A stretch of 64,000 nucleotides of DNA from Vicia villosa (GCF_029867415.1 NC_081181.1:123137042-123201041); one strand, 5' to 3'; counted from the stretch's first letter, positions 25,571 through 37,163 are shown. Program-made: numbers and translations. Notes: a model not told the origin generated them from the sequence alone.

Positions 25571-26936
25571 TAATGTTCATACTTTTTGCTTTGAAAATCA
25601 TTAAAAACATGGAAATATGAAAAATAATAGGAATATATTTGAAATAGTGAGAATGAATATAATTACCGATAACTTTTGCTTATATTTAATATCATTAAAT
25701 TTTTTGTTGCTTATAATTGAGACTCGAAGAAATATATTTTTATCAAAATCAATGCATAATTTTTAAAACAATATTTCTTCATTTAAATATTAACTTGTGT
25801 CCCTAAGGCACAAGTAGGGGTGTAAGCGAATCAGAAAATTTAATTAAACCGACAATCCAAACCAAAACAAAACCAATTATTACTAGTTCGAATTTAAAAT
25901 TGAACCGAACCAATAAAAACCAATGTGGTTTGATTCGGTTCTTGGTCCTAGTTTTTAGGAACCGCCTAACCGATGAACCAAACCAATAGAAATAATTACA
26001 CCCTAAATCTTTTATTCCACCCATCATTAAGTCTACATTTTTTATCTGTTCATCCATTATCCATCTTTGTTTACACTTTCTTTCTTTCAGTAAAAGACAC
26101 ATCTATAACTAAACTCCAAAACATAGAAAGTAGAAGCCATAAGTCACAAAAAACTTATTTTCACTGAACTTATGTTCTCGCTGCCCGCTACCATTGTTGC
26201 TCTCACTACCGTCATTCTGATATGTTATGGACGTCTTCTTCATGTTCAAGTTCTCTCCATTAATTTTTATTTTTACCTTTTCTGTTTCTTCTTCTATAAA
26301 GAAATTCATTCTAGTCTTGTTACAAAATAGTTTTGATGTGTGTTTGAGGTGTGAAACATGTTAATTGACGTGTGTTTTATTTGTTAAGCTTTCAAATAAC
26401 TTTCCAACATTTTGATACCAAGTGTTAACTTTTATATTTAAGAGTGAACTTATTTCACGACGCAATGAAAATTATCTCACTATTTCGTATGGATTAATAA
26501 CAACTTGTAATTTGTTTGTAATTATAGAGCATGAAATAACTAACATGAGATGTATTATTTTAAAAATAATAGTATATCATACACCGAAAAACACGAGAGC
26601 GGAGAATACGGTGATGAATATAATGTTTAAAAAAAAACATTGTAAACCGATCAACCGAACCAAACCAAACGTGTTAGTTTGCTTTGGTTCCATTTTTAAA
26701 AAATATTAAAAACTAAACCAAACCAAACCGATGAAAATATCATAGGTTCAAAACTTTTTTTTTGACAAACAACAAGTCCAAACGGATTCAATTACAAATT
26801 TACACCCGTTTGCGTTGCCGTTACCCTTAAAATTTCTTAAAATAAAATAAAAGTAAATATTAATAAAAAATTAATAACCTTGAACCACGCGTGTAAAATC
26901 TTGTACATTGTGGGTACATTAATTAGATTCAAATCT
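25571..26936. other. Intergenic with a possible decayed DNA element (about 25816-26810)
   Basis: gggtgtaagcgaatc near 25816 and caaatttacaccc near 26810 are short inverted matches. Both subterminal zones are full of aaccgaaccaaaccaa-type repeats, a pattern common in plant non-autonomous hAT elements. No target duplication was found. No coding sequence recognised. Confidence 0.4.
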
Positions 26937-27091
26937 ACCAATCGTTAGTTGGTCCAGTGGTGATTGGCGCTGGACTTGGTAGAGAGAACTATAGTTTGAT
27001 CTCCGCAACTGCGATCGGAAGAGGATGAAACCACTTGATGCCAGAACAAACCCCCGAACCGGACTAAACCGGTGGTATAAAGCCAAAAAAA
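26937..27091 (+). mobile_element. tRNA-derived SINE with 16-bp TSD
   Basis: A 155-bp element has a pol III A-box-like motif (tggtccagtgg, 26950-26960) and a B-box-like motif (gtttgatctcc, 26994-27004). It ends in a short poly(A) (gccaaaaaaaaa). Perfect 16-bp direct repeats aattagattcaaatct flank it (26921-26936 and 27092-27107). All features of a plant SINE are present. It is non-coding and depends on LINE machinery. Confidence 0.93.
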
Positions 27092-27297
27092 AATTAGATT
27101 CAAATCTTTTATTAGAAAATAAGTTAATTATTATATACCTATACAAGTTTTTTAAACAACTAATATATATATCATTTATCATAATCATTTAAATATTATT
27201 AAATTAAAAAAGTTAAAGTAAACTAATTGTCACATCAATTAAATTACAAAAATAACACATCTTTTTATTGAATAAACAAAGTAACACTCCCAAAATT

Positions 27298-27623
27298 AGA
27301 GTGACAAACGGGCATGTCCGTCTCGTTTAAGTCGGCTACATAAAAGCGCGCAAAAAAATGAGGTGGAACATAGTGTTCATAGTTGAGGTTGTGGGTCTAA
27401 AATTTTAGTCTACTCCGCTAAAAAATGAGAGTGAGGCGGGCTAAACACGCGGACACTTCCCTTTTTAAACCTAAAAAACAAATTTTATGTTACTAAACGT
27501 GCCCGCATAAAGAACGGGGTGAGACGTGACGGTCACACTGCAGAGTGAGGGCCTAAAATATTGGTCCGCCTGTGCAAAAATGCGGGCATGCCCAACGGGT
27601 GAGACGCGTTTTGCCACCCCTCC
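27298..27623. mobile_element. hAT-type MITE with 8-bp TSD, upstream of REP
   Basis: Imperfect inverted ends (agagtgacaaacgggcatg and cgggcatgccca...cgttttgccacc) enclose 326 bp rich in gcggg/cccgc. An 8-bp direct repeat ccaaaatt flanks it (27290-27297 and 27624-27631). It ends 121 bp before the REP start codon, so it lies in the promoter or 5' leader of that gene. Confidence 0.8.
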
Positions 27624-27744
27624 CCAAAATTATAAAAAGAAAAATAATTCAATGTGAAACAACTTCCAAACAGTACTTTGCCGCCGATTCTTTGATTTCT
27701 TTCACGGCACAGACGGCGAATAATCTACACGCGCCGCTGTCGCC

Positions 27745-30700
27745 ATGTCTGAATCCGAAGAGTCCTCTTCATACCCTCCCATAGACCCGGTGAACTTCGA
27801 TCTCATCATCATCGGCACTGGCCTTTCCGAATCGATTATCGCCGCCGCCGCATCGGCCGTCGGAAAGACAGTCCTCCACCTTGACCCTAATTCGTTCTAC
27901 GGCAGCCATTTTGCTTCTCTTTCTCTAGAAGAAATCACCTCTTACCTCAATTCCCCTCCCAAATCCTCCACCGCCGCCGCATCATCAAGCGATGATTCCG
28001 ATTACGCCGTCATAAACCTCATACATCAACCTCTTATATCCAGCGCTGAGCTCATTTCATGCGATTCAGTCGACCAATCCACGTTTCTTCTAGAAAATTC
28101 GAGAAAGTTCAACCTCGATTTGGGAGGACCTAGGGCTTTGTTCAGCGCGGACAAGACAATCGACTTATTATTGAAATCAGGTGCTGCACAGTACTTGGAG
28201 TTCAAAGGCATCGACACGAGTCTCGTGTACAACGCAAGTGAGGGTTTGGTTAACGTGCCAGATTCACGTGGAGCCATTTTTAGAGACAAGAAGCTTTCGC
28301 TTAAGGAAAAAAACCAGTTGATGAAGTTCTTCAAGCTTGTTCAGAAACACTTGGGTGGTGATGATGAGGATGGAAGGATTTCAGAGGAAGACATGGAGAG
28401 TCCTTTTGTTAGTTTCTTGGAGAAAACCGGGTTGCCGCCAAAGATAAAAGCGTATTTACCGTTTCCATTTCCTAGTGAGGATTGATTTACTTTATATTAT
28501 GTATATGAATCTGTTTGCTTAATTTCCGCACATAAGCTTTGGAAATTTTCATGGTTGTGTTCTATAGTATGTTTATGCTAATGTATTAGTCTTGAGATGA
28601 CTGCATAACTTCATAGACCATAGTTGACTTGATTTATGGATGGTAATGATTTGTTATCTGATAATTACTAAAGTTCTGGAGATGGTAGTTTCTGCAATTC
28701 CATGTTACTCTTAGCACTAGTCATTTTAACAATTGCCTGGACATAAGCAGTTGGAAATTGCTTAACTTTGTGATGTTATGTTACACCACTGGAATACTAT
28801 TAGAGTAGAGATTTTTTTGAACACCCTCCCTGCAGCAATCGGTGAATTGATGCTAGACTTGTTTTTTAATTCTTTTAACTGTCTTCCTCCCACCAAACAT
28901 TTAAAATCTCGTGATGTTTGGGAGTAGCTCAGCTTGTATACTCTGGCGGGGTGTTGTATATATTTTTCTTGTGCTACAAAGAGTACTATATCTCTCATCT
29001 TTTATTTGGTATTTTTGAATAAAGTATGTTAAGCCTAACTGTTTATAGTGCGTGCATAACCTGTTGACCTGTGTCAGTAAGCTAAGGTAAATCCTCTTTG
29101 TCTTCAATAGGATTCTTTTGTATGCTATAGCCATGGTAGATTTTGATCAAGAAAATAGCGAGGTTTGTAAAGAGTTACTTACAACAAAAGATGGAATAGA
29201 TCGTTTAGCTCAATACAGCTCATCTGTTGGAAGGTGAGTTCTTATTCACCTTGTTTCATTTCACGTGTTACATTTGCCTTGATTTTTTAACTAAGGGATC
29301 CCTATCAATAATTTATAAATTTGCTTAACTTTGTTCTTCAAGGTTTCCCAGTGCACCGGGGGCTTTGATTTATCCTATATACGGTGAAGGAGAACTACCA
29401 CAAGCTTTTTGTCGTCGTGCGGCTGTCAAAGGTGGCATTTATGTAAGTTTTAAAGGGGATTTATGAGGCTTGTTCTCAAAGTTTATAACTACCTTAATTC
29501 CATTCTCTTTAAATCTTGCATATTGTAGTTTTATTCAACACATATGCTTATTTACATCTTAAACGTTTGTGAATCAGGTTCTCCGAATGCCGGTTATTTC
29601 TCTGCTTATGGATAAGGTACAGAAATAATTCTTTGACATGTTAATAATCATATAATATACCATGATTGAGAAGAGACGAGGCTGAAATGTTAAATATTTC
29701 CCAATTGCAAAGCAATTTCACCTTTTTCATTTTTAAACAAATATTGCAGGTTACCGAGTCGTATAAAGGTGTTAGATTAGCTTCGGGTCAGGATTTATAT
29801 AGCCATCAGCTAATCTTAGATCCGTCCTTCACAATTCCATCAGCACAGTCGTTGTCTCCTAAAGGAATGGTGGCAAGAGGAATATGCATCACGAGGAGTT
29901 CCATAAAGCCAGATGTGTCAAATTGCTCTGTGGTGTATCCTCCTAGATGTAAGACAGATTAAATCTCTGCATTTTTTTAATCAGGGGCATATTAAACATG
30001 AAAAAGAAATTGACTTTTTTCTCCCTTCCTTCTAGCTCTATATCCTGATCAGGTTGCATCAGTCAGAGCTCTTCAGATAGGATCAAATCTCGCAGTTTGT
30101 CCCGCGGGCACGTAAGTTATTTTATATTCTTTTTACCCTATTGCCCTCTTCAACACCTCTTCAAAAGCCATAAATGGTTCCCTTCAAGACATATAAATGA
30201 TTCGGCTTCAAAACCCAAATCTGATCATCTTCAAAAGCCATAAATGGTTCCCTTCAAAACATATAAATGGTTCCTCTTCAAGGGGAAAGTGGGATTTATT
30301 TTCTTTCTCAGTTAGAGTTTTCTAAAAACACTGGCATTAATTGAACTCCTAGCCAATATTGGTACACAAACATGAGGACTCCAGTCTTACTTATGGTTCT
30401 TCAACCTCAGAAACACTACAAATTTCCCCTCTTGATTTGTCTGATGCAATTAGTTTCTTAGTTTAGGAAACTGTCATATTTGAGAGTAACTTGCATCCAT
30501 GGCTTCATCCCATTTTTCTCCAAGGTTGTTGGTTCTGGATTTTCTGGGTTTTCAAACACATAAACAGTCTTAACTGACACGTGTTAAATTTTTTAATAAA
30601 TACATTGAAAATTAAAAAAAATATGTCAACGGTGTTAACGACATGAAAATTCATCCTTTAGAAAGAAAAGATAAAGGATTTATCCAAAGTCCCTTGTTGC

Positions 30701-32777
30701 ACACTAAACTGCACAGTCCCTTTACATTCATGCCTTAGAGTTCAAACTCCAAATCTCAATAACCAAAGCCTCACAAAGATGGAAAGGAGGGCTTAACAAC
30801 TACCATTGGATCAGATTCTACATAAAACATATTAGAAACGCTCTGAGATTAGTTAGCTTCAGTCCATGAGTGGACCTCCAAGCCCTGTCTAAACAAAGGA
30901 ACAAAACTCAATATTGCAGCCAAACCCCATCTCAAAAGCCCTTTGTCCTTTTATTTTATCACAATAATGCATCCAACATTCGACAGAGGAAAATGTATTT
31001 CACATAGAAAACTGAAAGATCATAGAAATCAACTGGAAGCTTTACATCTCTAGAGAATGTTTCTCAAGTTATGCCTATTCTGAGAACTGAGAAGGGTAAA
31101 CCTTTAGTATCGTTGAGTAGTAACTGAGTTCAGTTTGTTAAGATGTTTTTGAAAAACCCAAATTGAAACAGCTGTATGATAGTGCTTTGTAGTATAAAAT
31201 GATGTATTTAGTCTCAACCTCACAGCTCCCAGCATAAATGAACCCGCAAATTGAAAAACACGACCAAACTCGTTGTTGCAAGATTGCAGTGCACTCAAAT
31301 GGGAAACGAAGTGAATGAACCTAGCAGGCGAGCGCACAACTCCACATCATCCGACATCCCAATGTGAGCCCATTTGCAAAGGAGACATAATGTGGTACTA
31401 AGTCTCCAATGCATAGCTCCTAGCATAAATGGAAACCCGAACTATAAAATATGAACAAACACGCCCAATAGACCAGCGAGAGTGAACCAGATTGGCCTGG
31501 TCAATGTACTCTCGAGAACTAGCATTTAAAATATTTAATTGTCATTCATATTTTTGTTTGTTTGTATTGGTTTTAGTTGCAAATTCCTAGACTTCAAGAG
31601 AGTAACAGTTTCCCCCATGGTTGGCATTTATAATTCTACTCTTGTACATTACTATGTTCATGTTTAACTTCTAATAATAACACTTATATTTTCCTTGCAG
31701 TGAACTTTTGAACTAAACTGACCATATTTTCCTTCTATTTCTCAGCTTTGTTTTGTATTTTTCCACTTTGTGCAATGATCCCGATGAAGGAAAGAAGTTA
31801 CTAAAAGCATCCATGAAGGCTCTTTTTACATTGCCTGTATCTGGAAACACAGAAACCAACGTTCAAAGTGACAGTGAAGATAAAAAAGCCGTTGTGCTCT
31901 GGAGTGCAATTTATGTTCAAAAATTAACTATGGTGTGCTTCTAGTCCTGACTTGTTCACAAATTTCTTTATTCTATGATGTGTATTTTAACTTACCCTCA
32001 TATTACATGTGCACTTGTTCCTTGCATCATTTCCTTTGCTGAACACGTGAGTTTTGACTCATGTGATTGTCTTTCTTCTGTTTTTTTTACCCCGAACAAT
32101 GAGATATTTTACATGAAATAGGCAGTGGCTTAAGAATTTCGTCTGGAAAGATGCGATTCACACGTGTAACATTGATATGGGCATAATCGAAGTATTTATT
32201 TCTGTTTCAGAGCAAATTTGAAGCTATTAGTTCCGCTCCAACACCAGATGGAAATCTAAACTACAATGACCTTATAGATGCAACTGAGGAGGTGTGTATG
32301 CTCTCATCATTCTTCTGTTAACTCTTCACTGTATGTCTATATGAGAAGTTGTTACTGTTTAGTGTTAATCAATAGCTAGATACTATCTTTTAAGCTTGTT
32401 GTCTTGAGTTGTCTTGAATATCTCGATACTCATGTATATGAAAAAATACCACTAGGAATACATTTGGAAAGAAAAGAAAAAAAGTAGCTGGTTAAATTGC
32501 TTGCAATTTTTGCTCAAGAAATAGGGAAATGGGTTGGCAAAATATGTGTTCTTAAGCATTTACTTTGACACGATGAATATGTAAAAACCAAAAACATGTT
32601 ATGATTGTTAATTGAGTACCCATAATTACCAATGTCGCTAATGCTACTTGTTTGGCGGCGGTATTCTTGCAGCTATTTAGTCAAATGTACCCTAATGAAG
32701 AGTTCTTTCCAAAGACGACATCCTCTGAAGATTCCACGGACGACGACGATGATAATGGGATAATTATGGAAAGCTAA
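27745..32777 (+). CDS. Rab escort protein (REP), GDI-like superfamily
   Basis: Nine exons: 27745-28451, 29111-29233, 29343-29442, 29578-29616, 29750-29948, 30036-30111, 31746-31932, 32211-32291, 32673-32777. They total 1617 nt and encode 538 aa, close to plant REP length and longer than Rab GDI. The N-terminal FDLIIIGTGLSESIIAAA is the GDI/REP dinucleotide-fold-like motif. NLDLGGPRALFSADKTIDLL, GLPPKIKAILLYAIAMVD, AQYSSSVGRFPSAPGALIYP, PIYGEGELPQAFCRRAAVKG and LNYNDLIDATEELFSQMYPN follow the family order. There is an acidic tail (STDDDDDNG). REP presents new Rab GTPases to geranylgeranyl transferase II so they can be lipidated. The ATG was chosen because it precedes the fold directly. Intron 6 is long (1.6 kb) and contains a 70-bp direct repeat. 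The gene looks intact; rearranged remnants of it occur at 45.2-46.9 kb. Confidence 0.92.
30158..30290. repeat. 70-bp direct repeat in REP intron 6
   Basis: Two copies of tcttcaaaagccataaatgg, each followed by ttcccttcaa(g/a)acatataaatg, start at about 30158 and 30228. They lie within a non-coding intron. Confidence 0.85.
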
Positions 32778-33402
32778 TCAAGATCAAACTGTCATGTGAG
32801 AACTGCTACACCAAGATCTGGGAGGAAGGAAGCTGTGAAACTATATGCACATGCAGTATAATTTTGTGTGAACCAAAAACCAGAGGTCCTCAAGGCTGGC
32901 AAAAGCAGTTGTTGTTGTTAAGTATGATTTTTTTTTTGTCAAGCATACAGATACTGATTTGGTGCTGTATTTGCACTTTAGAGCGTTTATAGAACGAATT
33001 ACTACTCCATGAAGATGTGGTACTGAGGAAAATCCATAGCTACCAGGGGATGAAGTATAGTGATCAAGGTTCCTTTAGATCTGTAATGTAGTTTGTATCT
33101 TCTTTTTATTGACGAGATACTGTAGTTTCAGTTTGTATCTGGAAATTGATTTAGTTGTACATTATTTTATTTGAGGTTATGATTTGTGACATGTCTACTT
33201 TAAGTAACAACTTAAAAAACTATATTTGATAGATATGTACATGTTACAAATATACTTTTTTCCTGAAAGTTAATTGTATCTATTTCTTTATAAAGGTAGG
33301 CGATAAGTAGAAAACTGATATTCTGTCAAAAAGAGATAGAAAACTGAACTAAGAAAATATAAGCTTGAATGTTAGTTCTGAAGTGAATCTCCTTTCATTG
33401 TA
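32778..33402. other. REP 3' UTR and flanking DNA
   Basis: Downstream of the REP stop codon. Likely 3' UTR for a few hundred bases, then AT-rich intergenic sequence. No other feature seen. Confidence 0.5.
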
Positions 33403-33582
33403 CACTTTGGATCCTCTCATTCCCTCCTCCCTTCTCCTTCACACAAAATAAGTGTAAGATGAAAAAGAAAATGAAAAAAAATTATAAATTAAATAAGAGA
33501 GATAAAATATATGAGAGAGATAGAGAGGAATAAATGAAGGAGAGAATTGGAGAAAAAACATGAAAGGAGAGGATCCAAGCCC
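33403..33582. mobile_element. MITE with 9-bp TSD
   Basis: A 180-bp element with inverted ends around ttggatcctctc / gagaggatccaa is flanked by perfect 9-bp repeats ttcattgta (33394-33402 and 33583-33591). A purine-rich core (gagagagatagagagg) is flanked by pyrimidine-rich DNA. The size of the duplication suggests Mutator-type mobilisation. Confidence 0.8.
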
Positions 33583-33691
33583 TTCATTGTAAGGTTTTAG
33601 ATTGATTAAAGGGCATAGTCTCAAGTCACATTTATACATCTTTTTCACCAAAAGAGACCCTACCTAATTTTGATTAAATTTACAATATATA

Positions 33692-35700
33692 CTAGATTAT
33701 CAACATGGGATTCGCACGGGGGTATATTAGAAATAATTTTTTTTTTTAATAATAGTTGATATTTAATTTGTTATTTGCATATAAATTTTTTTAGGTCATA
33801 TAAATTATATTTGCAATTATACTATTAATTATTTAATGTGAAAGTCAATAAATTGGAAAAAGTATGATAATTTAAAATGTATAAATTTGAAGAAAGAAAA
33901 ATGAAGTAACTAAAGAATATCATTAAATATTTCTTTGTAAACTATATTTGATGTTGTATCTATATATTCACATTCATCATTAGTCACAAATATTTTCAAC
34001 CATTTTTTTGAAGTAACCCTTGATATGACAACATATAGTTGTCCATTAGAAAAAATTGGTTGTGGTAGATATACTCCATCATGTTTGAGTGACTGCCGTT
34101 GACTTTTATTGATAGTCATTGCAAATGAAACATCTAAAAGAAATTGGTGTCGTTGATATTTGAAAGAGATCTTTTATCAGAAGGAGTCAATAATAACCTT
34201 GGGATATAAACTTTTTGACCAATATTGCTTTCCGAAATGACCTTTGTTTCAACGACGTATTTTCTCATTTTTGTAAGTATGAATTGTGTTCCATTACACA
34301 AACCTAAAGATTGGTCAATATTTCTCAATAACATTACTGGTACTCCAATTTTTAATCTTAACATATGATTTAGAAGTCCATAAGAAACAATTGTGTTTAA
34401 ATTTCAAGAGTGCATACATCATCTGGAATATCAACATTTGAGTTTTTATAATACGGAGAATCAAAACTCAAATATATTATTTCTTTTCCACTTATTAAAT
34501 CTACCATATAATCATTAATTGAGTCAACAATGGTATTTTTAGGAGCCAATATAGCCCAATCTTAAAAAAATATCTGGTCTGTCATATTTTGAAAAAGATT
34601 TGGATATGTGTTTTGAACAATAGCGGCAAGTGCATCGCCAAAACTTGGAATGATAATATTTTTTGGTATATTGATTATGATATCTACATCATTAATTTCT
34701 CCAACTCAAAATCTATTGAGAAAATTTCGTTCTTTTAATGTCAGACGTTGAACTTCCAGTTAGAAGTCTCATGTTTGTAGTTAATGTAAGAACTTCAAAA
34801 AAATTCCAAAGATAAGAAGAATTTATCGTAGCATGAACAACGTCTTGTCTAGTTCCTTTAGGCATGATAGGAAGGATTTGGCGAAAATCTCCACTAAAAA
34901 CAATCTTTTTCACCAAATGAGATATATAAACTTCCATTATTATAAGATCGAAGAATACCCCTTAAAGTGCGATCAACAGCTTCAAAACAATGCTTATGCT
35001 TATGAAATGCAACAAATAGTAAATTAATTTTATAATCTAACCATAATATTTCTTCAACTTACAGAGTTAAAGTATGATGATGACACTATGTGAAGAGTCG
35101 TGTTTTTCCAAAAATTGTTCCATCATTTCAGCAAATTCACTCCACAAAGTACAGTAAACTCTATTGTTTCTACAATATATAGAATGAAATTATTTTATTT
35201 TACATGGTAGTAATACATCATGATAAAAAAATTAAATAGTCATTCTCAATAAAAAAAACTCACTCCAAATCCTCAAGTGTGATATCCATAACTTTGCCCC
35301 TTCTACCATTTTTTTTTTTCTATTTCTTTGATACCATCTTTCTCGACCACATGACCAATAATATCTAATAAACAAATTTTTTAAAAATTAATATAAGTTA
35401 TAATTTAAAGTTATGAATATATTATATCATACAAATCATAATAAATCTCATCAAGTAACTTATTCTCTTTTGTTGAAAATAGAATATTAAGAAATGGCAT
35501 AAATTCAAAATGATGAAGATGTATCTCAGGAGCATTCACTTTAAATAAGTTTGTAGATCCCATCAAATTGAGCTTGCACTTATGGTTTGTTGTTCTAAAT
35601 GAAACATCATTCAGAGCAACCAAAAACTTTTCAAAAACATACGCATAAGCTAATAATTTTTTTTCCGGTATCAGATTTTTTCCGAATTGTTGTATGAATT
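33692..35700 (-). mobile_element. Decayed Helitron: RPA-like OB domain and PIF1-type helicase
   Basis: Read on the minus strand. 35690-35411 contains YAYVFEKFLVALNDVSFRTT and CKLNLMGSTNLFKV, an RPA/DUF223-like OB fold. From about 35020, KHCFEAVDRTLRGIL precedes IVFSGDFRQILPIMPKGTRQ and VVHATINSSYLWNF (34937-34713), helicase motifs of Helitron/PIF1 proteins. 34364-34134 has LKIGVPVMLLRNIDQSLGLC NGT, and 34119-33910 has MTINKSQRQSLKHDGVYLP and GQLYVVISRV. Stops and frameshifts separate these blocks, so it is inactive. The minus strand then shows a cccgtgcg-containing stretch and CTAG at 33695-33692 followed by T, as expected for a Helitron 3' end. The 5' terminus was not identified. Helitrons move by rolling-circle replication. 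Confidence 0.8.
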
Positions 35701-35740
35701 TTCCACACTATTCATAAATAAAAGGATTTCCTTTTATTTA

Positions 35741-35743
<3 letters not shown>

Positions 35744-35817
<74 letters not shown>
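35744..35817. repeat. (TA)n microsatellite
   Basis: About 74 bp of perfect TA repeat immediately upstream (on -) of the Helitron relic and abutting the 168-bp tandem repeat. Confidence 0.97.
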
Positions 35818-35820
<3 letters not shown>

Positions 35821-36095
35821 CGCAATTGGTTGAGCGAACGTACGGACGCCGCAATCATCCGCAAAACCCTATAAAATTTTGGCATTCCAACCATCGAACC
35901 GTTCTTGGGGCGATATGAATAGTTTTATGGTCGAAAGGTTAAAATTTGATAGTGTTTTGCGGTGTCTGGGATGGGCCAAACAGATGTGCGCACTTGGTTG
36001 AGCGAACGTACGGACGCTGCAATTGTCCGCAAAATCCTATCAAATTTTGGCATTCCAACCATCGAACCATTCTTTGGGCGAAGGTCAAAATTTTA
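35816..36095. repeat. 168-bp tandem repeat, about 1.7 copies
   Basis: Two copies begin tgtgcgca(a/c)ttggttgagcg at about 35817 and 35985. Both contain gaacgtacggacgc, ccgcaaaa and ttttggcattccaaccatcg. No coding function recognised; more copies may exist elsewhere. Confidence 0.85.
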
Positions 36096-36349
36096 AAGAC
36101 AAGGACGAGGAAGCGCGCGTGGACTGATAGCCTGGTCTGGATATATTTTCATCAAGCAATAATATAAATAATACATTTTCATCAAGCAAAAGCATATGGA
36201 GACTTCCATTCTCGGTTGGATTTGTGCGATCATGTATAATTCATAGACGTATTACTCTAACCTTTAAGTTAATTTCAATTTTGTCACCCAAAATCTCATA
36301 TACAGGAGTTATCATGGAAGGAATACCCACAATCAACCAAGCATAAATA

Positions 36350-36560
36350 GAAAAAAAAATCCAAATAACCATGTTTAATAATTTATTTACACCAAAAACC
36401 ATGTTTTCGGCAAAATTACGCATATGACCAGGTTTCAGAGGTGGTCTCCACATAGGAGCCACCTCAGGTGGCGCCAACCACTAAATTGACACAACATATG
36501 CGCCACCCAGGGTGGCATCAATGTTGATTTTTTGGTTTTTAGCCACCTAGGGTGGCGCCT
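36350..36560. repeat. Left TIR of the MULE with three short palindromes
   Basis: Inverse of 42909-43119. It contains three 15-bp near-palindromes of GCCACC(T/C)-N-(A/G)GGTGGC type at 36458-36472, 36502-36516 and 36542-36556, starting 44 and 40 bp apart. Confidence 0.92.
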
Positions 36561-36779
36561 ACTCCCATTTCCTTTTTTTTTTATTTTTTTATTTGTTTTT
36601 TTTTTGTTGTTTATATACTATTTTTTTTTAATTTTTTTTATTTATTAATAAAATGGTTTTTAACATAAATAAATAAGTTCAGTGAATCAGTTAAGTCGAG
36701 CGTCCACGGAAAAGAGTAGTTCATTGATTAATTAAAAGGTACATAGAAAATAACCAACAGAAAAGATAAAGTAAAACAT

Positions 36780-37163
36780 CTAAGAAATCACCACGGTTAA
36801 AACAATGTCATTAGGTCCATGCATCATTTGAATGACATCAATGTCGTATTCCACCTTATGCCAGAAACTTATCGTTGCTCCAGTCACAGGATCGGCCCTT
36901 GTTTTAAGCCTCTTGATGCTTCTTATCTGTTCGCCGGCCTCGTACTCCCCCTCTAAAAATCTCAGGAGAGTCCTCTTGAGTTGCTCGACGGAAGAGATAT
37001 TCCAAAACATAACCGGCATGGGAGGTTTGACGGCGGAGAATATGACATGTCCGTTCCTTCTGCGATACTCCGGCTCAGGTTCGGCACGCCATGTTGATCT
37101 CCGGGGCGGCAACTCTGTTGTCCGGTGACATCCATCTGGCCTAGTGGTTGTCCGGCGAGGCAT
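36780..37163 (-). CDS. Small MULE-internal ORF, 127 aa, unknown function
   Basis: Single-exon ORF lying 398 bp downstream of the transposase stop and on the same strand. The N-terminus MPRRTTTRPDGCHRTTELPP is basic and low complexity. The remainder (HVIFSAVKPPMPVMFWNISS, VEQLKRTLLRFLEGEYEAGE, DPVTGATISFWHKVEYDIDV, then a hydrophobic C-terminus) looks like a compact globular domain of about 85 residues. I do not recognise the family. Its position recalls a second MULE gene, but no similarity to MuDR MURB is visible. It could be a separate gene or a late exon of a longer transcript. No stops or shifts break it. Confidence 0.6.
   Translation of the reverse strand: MPRRTTTRPDGCHRTTELPPRRSTWRAEPEPEYRRRNGHVIFSAVKPPMPVMFWNISSVEQLKRTLLRFLEGEYEAGEQIRSIKRLKTRADPVTGATISFWHKVEYDIDVIQMMHGPNDIVLTVVIS

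Noticed and set aside
26937..27091. Functional tRNA gene
   Set aside because: A and B boxes are present but there is no cloverleaf-consistent body, and a poly(A) tail plus a 16-bp TSD mark it as a SINE.
36241..36477. ORF starting MAPPEVAPMWRPP spanning the left MULE end
   Set aside because: It crosses the TIR and TSD boundary, and the same start occurs in the right TIR with a different continuation; it is TIR sequence by chance open.
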